NCBI GenBank assembly: GCA_045538465.1
Contig: JAZSRK010000069.1
Coordinates: forward strand, 1-10,278
Source: Limiplasma sp045538465
GTDB taxonomy: Bacteria > Bacillota > Clostridia > Christensenellales > Aristaeellaceae
DNA: 10,278 bases
Direction of reading: 5' to 3'
Part shown: positions 1 through 6,644 of the stretch, piece after piece
Layout of the letters: each line of letters starts with the position of its first letter
How positions within the stretch are numbered: position 1 is the first letter of the stretch
Notes under the pieces: model-generated
Told to the model about the DNA's origin: nothing
Seen by the model: only the letters and a program-made list of their open reading frames with translations
Database searches by the model: none
Translations under genes and position numbers: made by a program

Positions 1-33
1 GCAACAACGCAGTTTCCTTCCAAAAAGCAGACG

Positions 34-56
34 AAAAAGGGGGCGTTGTCCGCCCC
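34..56 (-). terminator. Probable rho-independent terminator (minus strand)
   Basis: Read on the minus strand, a GGGGCG/CGCCCC stem (56-51 with 45-40, 5-nt loop) is followed by one C and then five T (38-34). It would end transcripts arriving from the five-gene minus-strand operon after the hairpin-rich 3' region. The stem is short but all G-C. Confidence 0.55.
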
Positions 57-64
57 TTCCGGGC

Positions 65-99
65 CGTCGAAAACCTCGCCTGCGGCGACTTTTTCGACG
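65..99. repeat. Hairpin repeat, copy A (shared with right end of window)
   Basis: A perfect 9-bp outer stem (CGTCGAAAA at 65-73, TTTTCGACG at 91-99) encloses a 5-bp inner stem TCGCC-TGC-GGCGA (76-88). The first 24 nt recur at 10253-10276 with a single mismatch. A shorter related core, ACTCGCCTACGGC, is at 119-131. A motif found at both ends of a 10-kb window suggests a dispersed, possibly species-specific, intergenic repeat. Confidence 0.75.
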
Positions 100-108
100 A
101 GGCTTGCA

Positions 109-149
109 CCGTTTGCCTACTCGCCTACGGCTCGCCGGGCGGCAAACGG
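109..149. repeat. 9-bp inverted repeat
   Basis: CCGTTTGCC (109-117) is the exact reverse complement of GGCAAACGG (141-149). The 23-nt interior is GC-rich and can fold further. It lies between the hairpin repeat at 65-99 and the first 82-nt unit. Confidence 0.6.
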
Positions 150-154
150 CGATA

Positions 155-236
155 GGAATCCCTTGCTACGCAAGGGTTCAGAAACCACCGCACATGTCGC
201 TGGTTTCGGATCACAGTCGGGGGGTTGCGACCCTCC
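155..236. repeat. 82-nt direct repeat, copy 1
   Basis: This copy is identical to 329-410 except at two positions (A180 versus C354 and G221 versus A395), with no length change. It folds into three hairpins: CCCTTGC-TAC-GCAAGGG (160-176), GAAACC/GGTTTC (181-186 with 202-207) and a GGGT/ACCC stem with TGCG loop extended to 219-236. Both differences from copy 2 fall in stem positions. The second one leaves a G-U pair if the plus strand is the RNA. Confidence 0.85.
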
Positions 237-243
237 CACTCCA

Positions 244-329
244 CAAGTCGGATCGTAGCCATGTCGTTCTGTGGGCCAAGGAGTTGTTATCAGGTCTTGT
301 CTTCCTAAGACCGCTTGGCCTCCGACTTG
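244..329. repeat. Nested stem-loop between the two 82-nt units
   Basis: Three perfect inverted repeats are nested around one centre: CAAGTCGGA/TCCGACTTG (244-252 with 321-329), GGCCAAG/CTTGGCC (274-280 with 314-320) and GGTCTT/AAGACC (293-298 with 307-312, 8-nt loop). All unpaired bases except one (G313) are on the 5' side. It fills most of the space between the direct repeats. It might be a structured RNA or a small palindromic element. Confidence 0.65.
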
Positions 330-410
330 GAATCCCTTGCTACGCAAGGGTTCCGAAACCACCGCACATGTCGCTGGTTTCGGATCACAGTCGGAGGGTT
401 GCGACCCTCC
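329..410. repeat. 82-nt direct repeat, copy 2
   Basis: This is the second copy of the unit at 155-236, 174 nt downstream in the same orientation, with two substitutions. It is structurally the more complete copy: CCCTTGC/GCAAGGG (334-350), a full 8-bp CCGAAACC/GGTTTCGG stem (353-360 with 376-383) and a 7-bp GGAGGGT/ACCCTCC stem with TGCG loop (393-410). Confidence 0.85.
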
Positions 411-427
411 AATCCCTCCCGGGGATT

Positions 428-473
428 TTCGACAGTCTGAAAGCGGCGTTGTACGCCGCTTTAGGGTGTCGAA
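428..473 (-). terminator. Strong two-part hairpin just after the DUF6320-like gene
   Basis: An inner 9-bp stem AAAGCGGCG/CGCCGCTTT (440-448 with 454-462, 5-nt loop) is enclosed by a 7-bp stem TTCGACA/TGTCGAA (428-434 with 467-473). It begins a few bases past the stop codon of the minus-strand gene. On that strand only three T follow the inner stem, so it may act as a weak terminator or as a 3'-end stability element, with the hairpin at 34-56 as back-up. Confidence 0.45.
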
Positions 474-475
474 CC

Positions 476-1045
476 CTACACATGAAACTTCTTCTGATAC
501 TCCAGCCGCATAGGCCGCCAATACAAGATCAGCATCAATAGCTGTATGCCAAGGCTCACGCTGCCCACCACGATCATAGGCCACGAAAGGCGAATGCGGC
601 AGCAGAGCATGATGAGGGTAGAAGCCATACCTGCCACCAACAATTCAAACAAGGGCAGAAAATTGCGTTTTTCGATTCGAAAGTAGAATAGAAAATACAC
701 ACCCATCAAAATAATCATACCAAAATAGACGATCTGCGCCACAAATTCCGCCCAGTGCCCGCCCACCACGCTTTCCAGCAAGAGCAGGTACAAGCACACC
801 GCCACCAGCACGTCGCAGCCTTTTTTGATCATGGTATTTTCCACCTGAGGGCGGTACAACAGCCCCACCCACAGCACGCACAGACCGCCGATGACGATCA
901 AACTCCAATGGATGCCGGGAGTAAGCATATCCACGATCAAGCAGGTGTAGCAAATAATGGTGAACAAGCCTCGCCAAAGATCATGGGCGTTTCGCCGAAA
1001 GAAGTTTTTCTTTTTTACAACAGGATAGGTTACATGCACTTCCAT
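476..1045 (-). CDS. Polytopic membrane protein, DUF6320-like
   Basis: This 189-residue protein has about six hydrophobic segments (roughly residues 24-42, 46-64, 73-93, 97-122, 130-150 and 155-175) and short basic ends, so it should be an integral inner-membrane protein. The pattern matches my recollection of DUF6320, a family of unknown function often encoded beside alcohol-acetyltransferase-like proteins in Clostridia; the zinc-ribbon N-terminus of some longer relatives is absent. The ATG at 1045 lies one base past the TGA of the upstream acyltransferase gene, with a GGGAG ribosome binding site inside that gene's end, which implies translational coupling. The TAG stop at 476-478 sits in a small hairpin (462-478). 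Family assignment is from memory, and no catalytic motif is visible. Confidence 0.75.
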   Translation of the reverse strand: MEVHVTYPVVKKKNFFRRNAHDLWRGLFTIICYTCLIVDMLTPGIHWSLIVIGGLCVLWVGLLYRPQVENTMIKKGCDVLVAVCLYLLLLESVVGGHWAEFVAQIVYFGMIILMGVYFLFYFRIEKRNFLPLFELLVAGMASTLIMLCCRIRLSWPMIVVGSVSLGIQLLMLILYWRPMRLEYQKKFHV

Positions 1046-1046
1046 T

Positions 1047-2537
1047 TCAGCTGCTCCCTTCCATGTAGGGTTCCAGTCCGGCTTGCCTTAAGTGGTGATA
1101 CAGCGCATCCTCAAACAAGGTAAGGCGGGTGTTCTTTACAACGGTCAGTACGGTTTTATCCCCATAGCTGCATGCGGAACAGATCGCGCGGTTTTCCACC
1201 GGCGGCCCCAGCACAAAGTCGAATTTATCTACATAGGGCTGCATTTCTTCCGGCAGGGCGATCACGCCCAAATTGCTCAAGGTGGTGGTAAATACCCCAT
1301 CCCCCAATTTGCCGTAAATAAAGTAGGCAATGGGGCGTTTGATGCTCAGCGGCACCAAGCGCAGCCATTTGACAAGCCTGCAGCTAAGGCGCATGGTGGC
1401 TTCCAGCGGCTCTTTGGCTGTGCCGGTGCGTATCTGCTGCATCAATTCCGGCATCATCTCCTCCGGGGTGGTCACCTGCGAAGGATACAGCCGGATGCTG
1501 GTATACATGGAGAAATTGCGCAGGGTCTTGACGGGGTAAAACTTGCGCATATTCACAGGCAGCTGTATTTGAATACGCTTGCGGCTGCGCGGATGGATCC
1601 GGGAAGCATCCCGGCAGCTAAGCATTACCATCGCCAGTAACAGGCCGGTCACGGTGCCCCCATAGCGGTGGGCAGCTTCCAGCAGGGCTTTGGTGCTCAG
1701 GTTGTAGTGCAGCACACGATTGGGCTGCTCCAGCGGCAGCATCCCCTTCATCTGAAGGGCTGGCTGGTCGGAAAAACCACCCGCTGCCCCTTCGCCCGAT
1801 ACGGGGAAGGCATCCTCCCATTCCTCCTGCTGAGGCTCATCCTCCAAACGGTAAGCCCCATCAAAATCGGGCAATGGAATGCCTAAAAGTTCCAGATAGG
1901 TCTTCACCAGCGTGCGCAAAAACACGCACCCGCCCGAACCATCTGTGAGGATATGAAAAAATTCTACACTGATGCGGTTGCCGAAATACACCACTCGAAG
2001 GGCAGGGGAATGCACGGCACCCACCTTCATTACAGCGCAGGGCAGCTCTGTTTCGGGCTTTACCGCATAGCGGCGCATGCCCGAATCCAGATAGTGCCAG
2101 AAAAAACCGCATTTGATGGTGGTCGCAAAGGAGGGAAAGCGGCGCATAACATATGTGAGCGCCATTTGCAAGATCTCCGGCACCACCGGCTCCTTCAAGT
2201 AGCAGCTCAAGCGGAAAACCATCATCCGCTTAACGCTCATGCTCAGGGGATAGATCTTGGCGGCCACATCCAGCGGATACCAGTCCGTGCGCTCTTTTTG
2301 ATAAAACTCGCCCAGTCTTTCCGGGCTGAGGCGATCCATGGCGGTCTGCAATGTTTCGCCCTTATCCATCAGGTAACGCAAAGCGTGTGCGTGGTCTTCC
2401 AACATTGAGCGAATGTATTTTTTTCTCAGGCGCAACCGGTGGTTTACCATGTTCAGGTATTCCTCCACAGCGGGCTGCAGCTCTGGAGCGAACAACTTCT
2501 TTACAAGGGGGCAGCGCAACAGTTTTTGCTTTGCCAT
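1047..2537 (-). CDS. Alcohol-acetyltransferase-like / condensation-superfamily acyltransferase with N-terminal helical extension
   Basis: This 496-residue protein belongs to the acyl-CoA-dependent acyltransferase superfamily (alcohol acetyltransferase, PapA5, WES and condensation folds). The active-site motif FFHILTDG places His195 and Asp199 in the HHxxxDG pattern, with the first, non-catalytic His replaced by Phe. A downstream TTTLSNLG segment matches the conserved NxG-type loop of the family. The acyltransferase part starts near Trp87 (WYPLDVAAKIYPLS). Residues 25-79 form a separate charged helical region resembling a HAAS/permease-prefix domain. There is no signal peptide or membrane helix, so it is cytosolic or peripheral. 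The ATG at 2537 is chosen because AGGAGG lies 6 nt upstream; an in-frame ATG at 2585 lies inside a terminator hairpin. The acyl acceptor is unknown. Coupling to the next membrane protein suggests an envelope or lipid substrate, but that is inference. Confidence 0.85.
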   Translation of the reverse strand: MAKQKLLRCPLVKKLFAPELQPAVEEYLNMVNHRLRLRKKYIRSMLEDHAHALRYLMDKGETLQTAMDRLSPERLGEFYQKERTDWYPLDVAAKIYPLSMSVKRMMVFRLSCYLKEPVVPEILQMALTYVMRRFPSFATTIKCGFFWHYLDSGMRRYAVKPETELPCAVMKVGAVHSPALRVVYFGNRISVEFFHILTDGSGGCVFLRTLVKTYLELLGIPLPDFDGAYRLEDEPQQEEWEDAFPVSGEGAAGGFSDQPALQMKGMLPLEQPNRVLHYNLSTKALLEAAHRYGGTVTGLLLAMVMLSCRDASRIHPRSRKRIQIQLPVNMRKFYPVKTLRNFSMYTSIRLYPSQVTTPEEMMPELMQQIRTGTAKEPLEATMRLSCRLVKWLRLVPLSIKRPIAYFIYGKLGDGVFTTTLSNLGVIALPEEMQPYVDKFDFVLGPPVENRAICSACSYGDKTVLTVVKNTRLTLFEDALYHHLRQAGLEPYMEGSS

Positions 2538-2549
2538 TCCATTCCTCCT

Positions 2550-2594
2550 AAAAAAATCGCAGGGTGCGCTGATACCAGTCCTCATCCCTGCGAT
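2550..2594 (-). terminator. Intrinsic terminator / attenuator between transglutaminase and acyltransferase genes
   Basis: On the minus strand ATCGCAGGG (2594-2586) pairs with CCCTGCGAT (2564-2556) around a 21-nt loop, followed by a run of seven T (2556-2550, the first one paired). The AGGAGG of the acyltransferase gene (2549-2544) begins directly after the T run. The hairpin starts 9 nt after the transglutaminase stop codon. Transcription of the last two genes must therefore come from read-through or from a promoter inside the preceding gene. Confidence 0.75.
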
Positions 2595-2603
2595 CTGTGT
2601 AGG

Positions 2604-5378
2604 TTACTCCTGCCTTCTGCGCCGACGGGCGACCGGCTCCTGCTGGGCAGAAGGTAAGTCTCTATTCGTTGTGCCATTCACTGGCGGAAGGGGCCTTGCC
2701 TGGGGCGCAGCAGGCACGGTCGCAGTACCGCTTGCCCTTTCGCTGCGGCGAACAGCCTCATATTGGCGGCTGCGCGGCTGCGGCGGCACCGACGGACGGG
2801 CTTCGGGCGCAGCAGGCTTGGCACCGAGTCGCCCTGCCGGAGACAATTCAGGCCGTTTCTGCGCAGGGATCGCTCGCTCTGCGGTGCTGACCGATGCAGG
2901 TTCCGGCTTCTTGGCAAGGCTGTCTTGCACCGTTTGATCGATCTCCGCATCTTCCTGCTGCTGCCGTTGTTTCTGTGCCTCTCCTTTGGGCGCAGCGGGC
3001 GGCTTCTTACCAAAAGGCTTTTTGGGCTTAGCTTTGCCATCCTTTGCACTGGGCAACTCGTACAGCCGTTTGGGCTCCTCATGCTGCAATTGCGTTTCCA
3101 GCATACGGTAGAAATCTTTCTTGAATGCCGCTGCAAACAAGAAACGGAGCTTTACATAGAAGGGCTGCGGCCGATAGAGACCTTGGAAGATCTCCTGCGC
3201 TTGCTGGGCAAGTTTCTGGGTGGGGTTGCGGCGGCTGTAGTTGCTCAGCGTCATAGCCCGCCACAGGGGCGTAATGGCCACATTGCCGCCTGCCTGCAAT
3301 TTATCCATGCGGCGGGCAAACAGCATGGGCGTCTCGCCCGGCTGCACACGCTGGCCGCGCATCCGCAAAACTTGCGCTGCAGCATTGCCATACACAAACA
3401 GCTGATCCTGCACCGACGGCTGCTTGGCAGCCACCCGGGCGGGAGTACGCTGCACCATGCGGGTCACCAGCAGCGCTACGGCTGCCGCCAGCACCAGCCA
3501 CCAAAGCCAATTCCAATCGCGGGGCTTATCCTCCTGCGGCGGTTGATGGTCTGGATCGGGCGTTTGCTGCGGCGGTTCGGGGGTGTTCTGGTCATGCTGA
3601 GGTGTTGGCGAAGGGGTAGGCTCGTTGTTGTTGGGGTCGTGGGTCGGGGTCGGGCTGGGGGTGGGTTCCGGCGTAGGCGTGGGTGTGGGCGTAGGGGTAG
3701 GATCGGGCTGATCCGGCTCATTCTCCTGATGATCCATCTCCTGCTGGAAGGGGGTGGCATCAAAGGGCACCCAGCCAAAACCCTCAAAATAGACCTCTGT
3801 CCATGCGTGGGCATTGAGCCCTGTCACATAGGCGATGCCATCAGGAGACGGCTCTGCCACAAATCCTTCCACATAGCGGGCAGGCAGACCGGCCATACGG
3901 CACAGAACCGTCATGGCCGAAGCAAAATAGGTACAGTAGCCTTCCTTGCCCACATAGAGGAAATAGGTAACAAAGTCTTGATTCTCCGGCGGTTCCTCCG
4001 GGGTAAGGGTATAGCGATAGTAGCGCTGCAAGTGGCGCTTGATGGCACAAGCTTTGTCATAAGGCGTAGCAGAACCCGCAACGATGTTTTCCAGATCGTA
4101 ATAAAGGGTCTGTTCCAAGTGCCCGGGCAGCTGGGTATAACGGGAATAAACCTCCATATAATACTGGTCGCTTTGACCGGAGGCCGCATTTACCAGTGCA
4201 CCCAGCGCCGCATCGCCGCCCTCCAGTACAGGGGCGAACACCGAGTATCGGTCACCCTGCTGCAGATCGCGCGTTACAAAAAGCTCGCTGCCCTCGTTAA
4301 AATAGGGCACCAAACTGCCTTGGGGGCTGACATCGCGCAAAAAGACCGGCGTAAACAAAGTGCTGGCCGCTTTATTCTGCATCTGAATGTTGATAGCCTT
4401 GCTATCTAGCAAAGTGGATGCGCCCTGCACCGCCTGGGCGGGCATGTTTTCCAAGAAAGCAGCCACCCGCAGGGATCGCCAGCCCGGGTTTACATACAAA
4501 AGACGGCGGCCGGACGAGGTATCTTGCCAATTGCGGCCGGTGTACTGATCCTTCATTACGCCACGGAGCAAGGTCTTTTGCTCTGTCTTTACCATCATGA
4601 CCGGCTGCTCGCTGGGCTGTGCAGGGCCGCCCAGCTTGCCCTGACCCATGGGATAATAGCCATAGCTGCCAAGGGTAAACACATTGCGGGGCTCCGTAAA
4701 GAACAAGTAATCCGAAATGGTCTCCTTCAGCTGCATGGCCGCTTTATGCAGCGGCTCTATGACCGTTTTGCCCGCCGGGGTAAGCAGCATAGACAATGCG
4801 ACCACCACTGCTGCCATGGGCAGCACCTCAAAAAGGTTGATCTTGTCGTGACTGGTCTGGGAGATGATCATCAAAAGCGCCACAAGACCCGGCGCAGCGA
4901 ACCAGAAGAAATTATGCTTGCCTAGGCTCCAAAGCCCAAACAGCACCAGCACCAGCAGCACCGTAGCCGGAATAAACCCTGCTCCCTTATGGGAAAACAG
5001 ATAACTGACCACAGCCGCCAGCACCGCCAGCGTAAGCGCCAGCGGAAACCGATACAGGGATGCAGCGCAGCTAAAATCGTTCAGGTACAAAGCAAAGGCC
5101 TTTACCGCCTCCACCACTTGCCCGATAACGCCAAGCCTCGGCAAAAAAAGCTGCACCACAAGAAACAGCACACTTAACGAAGCAATGGCCAAACGGATCT
5201 TTCGGTCAACGCCGGAAAGGGTACACAGCACGATGACCGCTGCCGCTGCCAATGTAGCTGCAACAAAAGCGCCTTGGATCTCCACCGCCCACAGCAGCGG
5301 CCACAGCACACCCAAACACAAAAGGAGGCTGACCATCAGACGGCTCAGACGTTCATAGGAAAACAACTTACTGCGCAA
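2604..5378 (-). CDS. Membrane-anchored transglutaminase-like protein (TgpA type, DUF3488 / transglutaminase / DUF4129)
   Basis: This protein of about 924 residues starts with some seven hydrophobic segments (residues 14-202). An extracytoplasmic region follows, with an LLRGVMKDQYTGRNW motif near residue 275. The transglutaminase core has the triad Cys482 (GYCTYF), His524 (AHAWTEVYF) and Asp540 (PFDATP). A Pro/Thr-rich spacer (553-621, with PTPTPTPTPTP), a transmembrane helix (622-643) and a DUF4129-like cytosolic domain come next, ending in a long Lys/Pro/Gln/Arg-rich tail (about 759-924, ending RRRRRQE). Such proteins sit with MoxR and DUF58 genes; whether they crosslink, cleave or only bind peptides is unsettled. 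The chosen start is a TTG at 5378 with AAGGAGG 10 nt upstream. A TTG at 5429, overlapping the DUF58 stop, would add 17 residues but has a Shine-Dalgarno-like stretch directly against it with no spacing. The tail is longer than I expect for the family. Confidence 0.92.
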   Translation of the reverse strand: MRSKLFSYERLSRLMVSLLLCLGVLWPLLWAVEIQGAFVAATLAAAAVIVLCTLSGVDRKIRLAIASLSVLFLVVQLFLPRLGVIGQVVEAVKAFALYLNDFSCAASLYRFPLALTLAVLAAVVSYLFSHKGAGFIPATVLLVLVLFGLWSLGKHNFFWFAAPGLVALLMIISQTSHDKINLFEVLPMAAVVVALSMLLTPAGKTVIEPLHKAAMQLKETISDYLFFTEPRNVFTLGSYGYYPMGQGKLGGPAQPSEQPVMMVKTEQKTLLRGVMKDQYTGRNWQDTSSGRRLLYVNPGWRSLRVAAFLENMPAQAVQGASTLLDSKAINIQMQNKAASTLFTPVFLRDVSPQGSLVPYFNEGSELFVTRDLQQGDRYSVFAPVLEGGDAALGALVNAASGQSDQYYMEVYSRYTQLPGHLEQTLYYDLENIVAGSATPYDKACAIKRHLQRYYRYTLTPEEPPENQDFVTYFLYVGKEGYCTYFASAMTVLCRMAGLPARYVEGFVAEPSPDGIAYVTGLNAHAWTEVYFEGFGWVPFDATPFQQEMDHQENEPDQPDPTPTPTPTPTPEPTPSPTPTHDPNNNEPTPSPTPQHDQNTPEPPQQTPDPDHQPPQEDKPRDWNWLWWLVLAAAVALLVTRMVQRTPARVAAKQPSVQDQLFVYGNAAAQVLRMRGQRVQPGETPMLFARRMDKLQAGGNVAITPLWRAMTLSNYSRRNPTQKLAQQAQEIFQGLYRPQPFYVKLRFLFAAAFKKDFYRMLETQLQHEEPKRLYELPSAKDGKAKPKKPFGKKPPAAPKGEAQKQRQQQEDAEIDQTVQDSLAKKPEPASVSTAERAIPAQKRPELSPAGRLGAKPAAPEARPSVPPQPRSRQYEAVRRSERASGTATVPAAPQARPLPPVNGTTNRDLPSAQQEPVARRRRRQE

Positions 5379-5425
5379 TCTGCTTTCGCCTCCTTCCACA
5401 ATAAAATGAAACAAATTGAGATCGA

Positions 5426-6586
5426 TCAACCACCTTGCGGCGTTACGTAGTTCACTTCCACACCGGCTTGCTGCATACGCACAGCCAACGCTGCCCGCTC
5501 AGGATCCTCTGCTTTATAGGTAACAAAGTACAACCGCACATTGGGCCCAAGCCGCTTCATACGCACGATCAGATCGGCTACAGGAGCCGTCAGACGCGTT
5601 GTGATGATGACCACAGCACCGGTCTTGCGCAGATCCTGCATCTGCATCATCAGCACCCGCTCAAAACGTTCCGTCTCGTTAAAGGTACACCGGGCCAATT
5701 CATCCAGCAATACCGGCAGCCCCATGTGGCTGGAATATTCCATAGGGCGGTCGCCCACCAGCGGCAAGCGCACCGAGTTATCTTGCTTGATCTGGCAAGC
5801 TACCACAGAGGCTGCGGTCTCCAGCAACGCATCCTGCAAAAAGGGTTTATGCTCCTCCCCGTACCCGCGGGAAATATGCGGCGGCGAAGTATCCAGCATA
5901 ACGAGCGCATCCGGCAACGCAGGCTCTTCAAACTGGCGAACCATGATCTCCCGCTTACGGGCACTCATTTTCCAATGGATGCGCTTAAGCGGGTCGCCCT
6001 GCTGATAATTGCGAAAATCGCTGGGACTGAAGGGGTCTTCCATGGCTCGCTTCATGGTTTCCACGCCCATATCGCCGGCGGCGAAAGTGAGCGGTTCCAC
6101 CTCGAAGGGCACTGGCAACACCATCAGCTCCGGCCCCTCGGCGGCCGGTGTGTGCTGGCGCTTAAAAAAGCCAAACACATCGGCAACAGTATAGCTTTCC
6201 ACGCCGGGAAACATCGCCCCTACATGGTCGGCGGCAAATTTATGGGTAACACGCTGTTTGCGCTTGCCCAGCTGGGTCAAATGAATGGTGCCTTCCGGTG
6301 TGTTGCTGGTGGCACGCATATGCAGCGCCACCGGTGCAATGGGCAAAAGGCTCCTATGGCTCACGCCGATCTCCATACTGACTACCTCGCCCCGGTTCAC
6401 CTTGCGGCTGGAAAGATCGGTCTCTACCTTAACGCTCTTTTCTGCCATGCGCATACTGGCAAAAGCGAACGCCCACGCCAGCAAAATAAGCACGGCGATG
6501 AGCAGATACATCCTGTTGCCCATGGATAGGGCGCACAGCATAAAAAAGCCGAAGCAGACGCCCATGATCAGGTTGGTATTACGCAT
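5426..6586 (-). CDS. DUF58 domain-containing protein
   Basis: This 386-residue protein has two N-terminal hydrophobic segments (within residues 5-45), then a beta-rich domain, then the DUF58 hallmark GDPLKRIHWKMSARK around His204. A von Willebrand A-like segment follows with the partial metal-site motif MLDTSPP. DUF58 proteins are regular partners of MoxR ATPases and are thought to be their clients or co-factors at the membrane, with no established enzymatic role. The ATG at 6586 is preferred over an upstream in-frame ATG at 6637, because that one sits in the loop of a hairpin without a ribosome binding site. AAAGGAG precedes 6586, at a slightly long spacing of 11 nt. The gene lies 120 nt after moxR and is followed directly by the transglutaminase-like gene, which fits one operon. 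Confidence 0.93.
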   Translation of the reverse strand: MRNTNLIMGVCFGFFMLCALSMGNRMYLLIAVLILLAWAFAFASMRMAEKSVKVETDLSSRKVNRGEVVSMEIGVSHRSLLPIAPVALHMRATSNTPEGTIHLTQLGKRKQRVTHKFAADHVGAMFPGVESYTVADVFGFFKRQHTPAAEGPELMVLPVPFEVEPLTFAAGDMGVETMKRAMEDPFSPSDFRNYQQGDPLKRIHWKMSARKREIMVRQFEEPALPDALVMLDTSPPHISRGYGEEHKPFLQDALLETAASVVACQIKQDNSVRLPLVGDRPMEYSSHMGLPVLLDELARCTFNETERFERVLMMQMQDLRKTGAVVIITTRLTAPVADLIVRMKRLGPNVRLYFVTYKAEDPERAALAVRMQQAGVEVNYVTPQGG

Positions 6587-6627
6587 AACGGCATCTGCTC
6601 CTTTCGGTATATTGGTATAAGACGGGG

Positions 6628-6644
6628 CTGCCCGCATCGGGCAG
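6628..6644 (-). other. Intercistronic hairpin between moxR and the DUF58 gene
   Basis: CTGCCCG (6628-6634) and CGGGCAG (6638-6644) form a perfect 7-bp G-C-rich stem with a 3-nt loop in the 120-nt gap. No T run follows on the minus strand, so it is not a classic terminator. It may stabilise the moxR 3' end after RNA processing or reduce downstream expression. The rest of the gap (6587-6706) shows no open frame and no convincing promoter. Confidence 0.45.

Larger units (their letters stand above)
1..475. other. Non-coding, hairpin-dense intergenic region
   Basis: This stretch downstream of the minus-strand DUF6320-like gene holds no convincing gene. The open frames crossing it run through repeated hairpins, lack good ribosome binding sites and resemble no protein I know. 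Consecutive perfect or near-perfect inverted repeats lie at 40-56, 65-99, 109-149, 160-176, 181-207, 219-236, 244-329 (nested), 334-350, 353-383, 393-410, 411-427 and 428-473. Only short gaps separate most of them. It could be a mosaic of dispersed palindromic repeats or a structured RNA; sequence alone does not decide. Confidence 0.8.

Noticed and set aside
155..410. CRISPR array
   Set aside because: There are only two copies, the unit is 82 nt, the spacing is a structured hairpin, and no cas gene is nearby.
1..475. Retron or other reverse-transcriptase-linked structured RNA
   Set aside because: The folded region is suggestive, but no reverse transcriptase gene is present in the window and no msr/msd features are recognisable.
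462..478. T-arm-like sequence that might mark a tRNA end or attachment site
   Set aside because: On the minus strand it has an AGGG/CCCT stem with a TTCGACA loop, but no acceptor, D-arm or anticodon arm can be fitted around it and no integrase is present. It overlaps the stop codon of a good gene.
104..584. Overlapping open frames on both strands at the left end (145 and 155 residues)
   Set aside because: They run through the repeated hairpins and carry the same peptide twice because of the direct repeat. They have no good ribosome binding site and no resemblance to known proteins.
2763..4409. 548-residue open frame antisense to the transglutaminase-like gene
   Set aside because: It mirrors a well-supported gene. 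Its composition (many His, Arg, Gln, Leu) is typical of a reverse-frame shadow, and no ribosome binding site or domain is visible.
5435..6529. 364-residue open frame antisense to the DUF58 gene
   Set aside because: It is a reverse-frame shadow of a gene with clear family motifs and shows no independent coding evidence.
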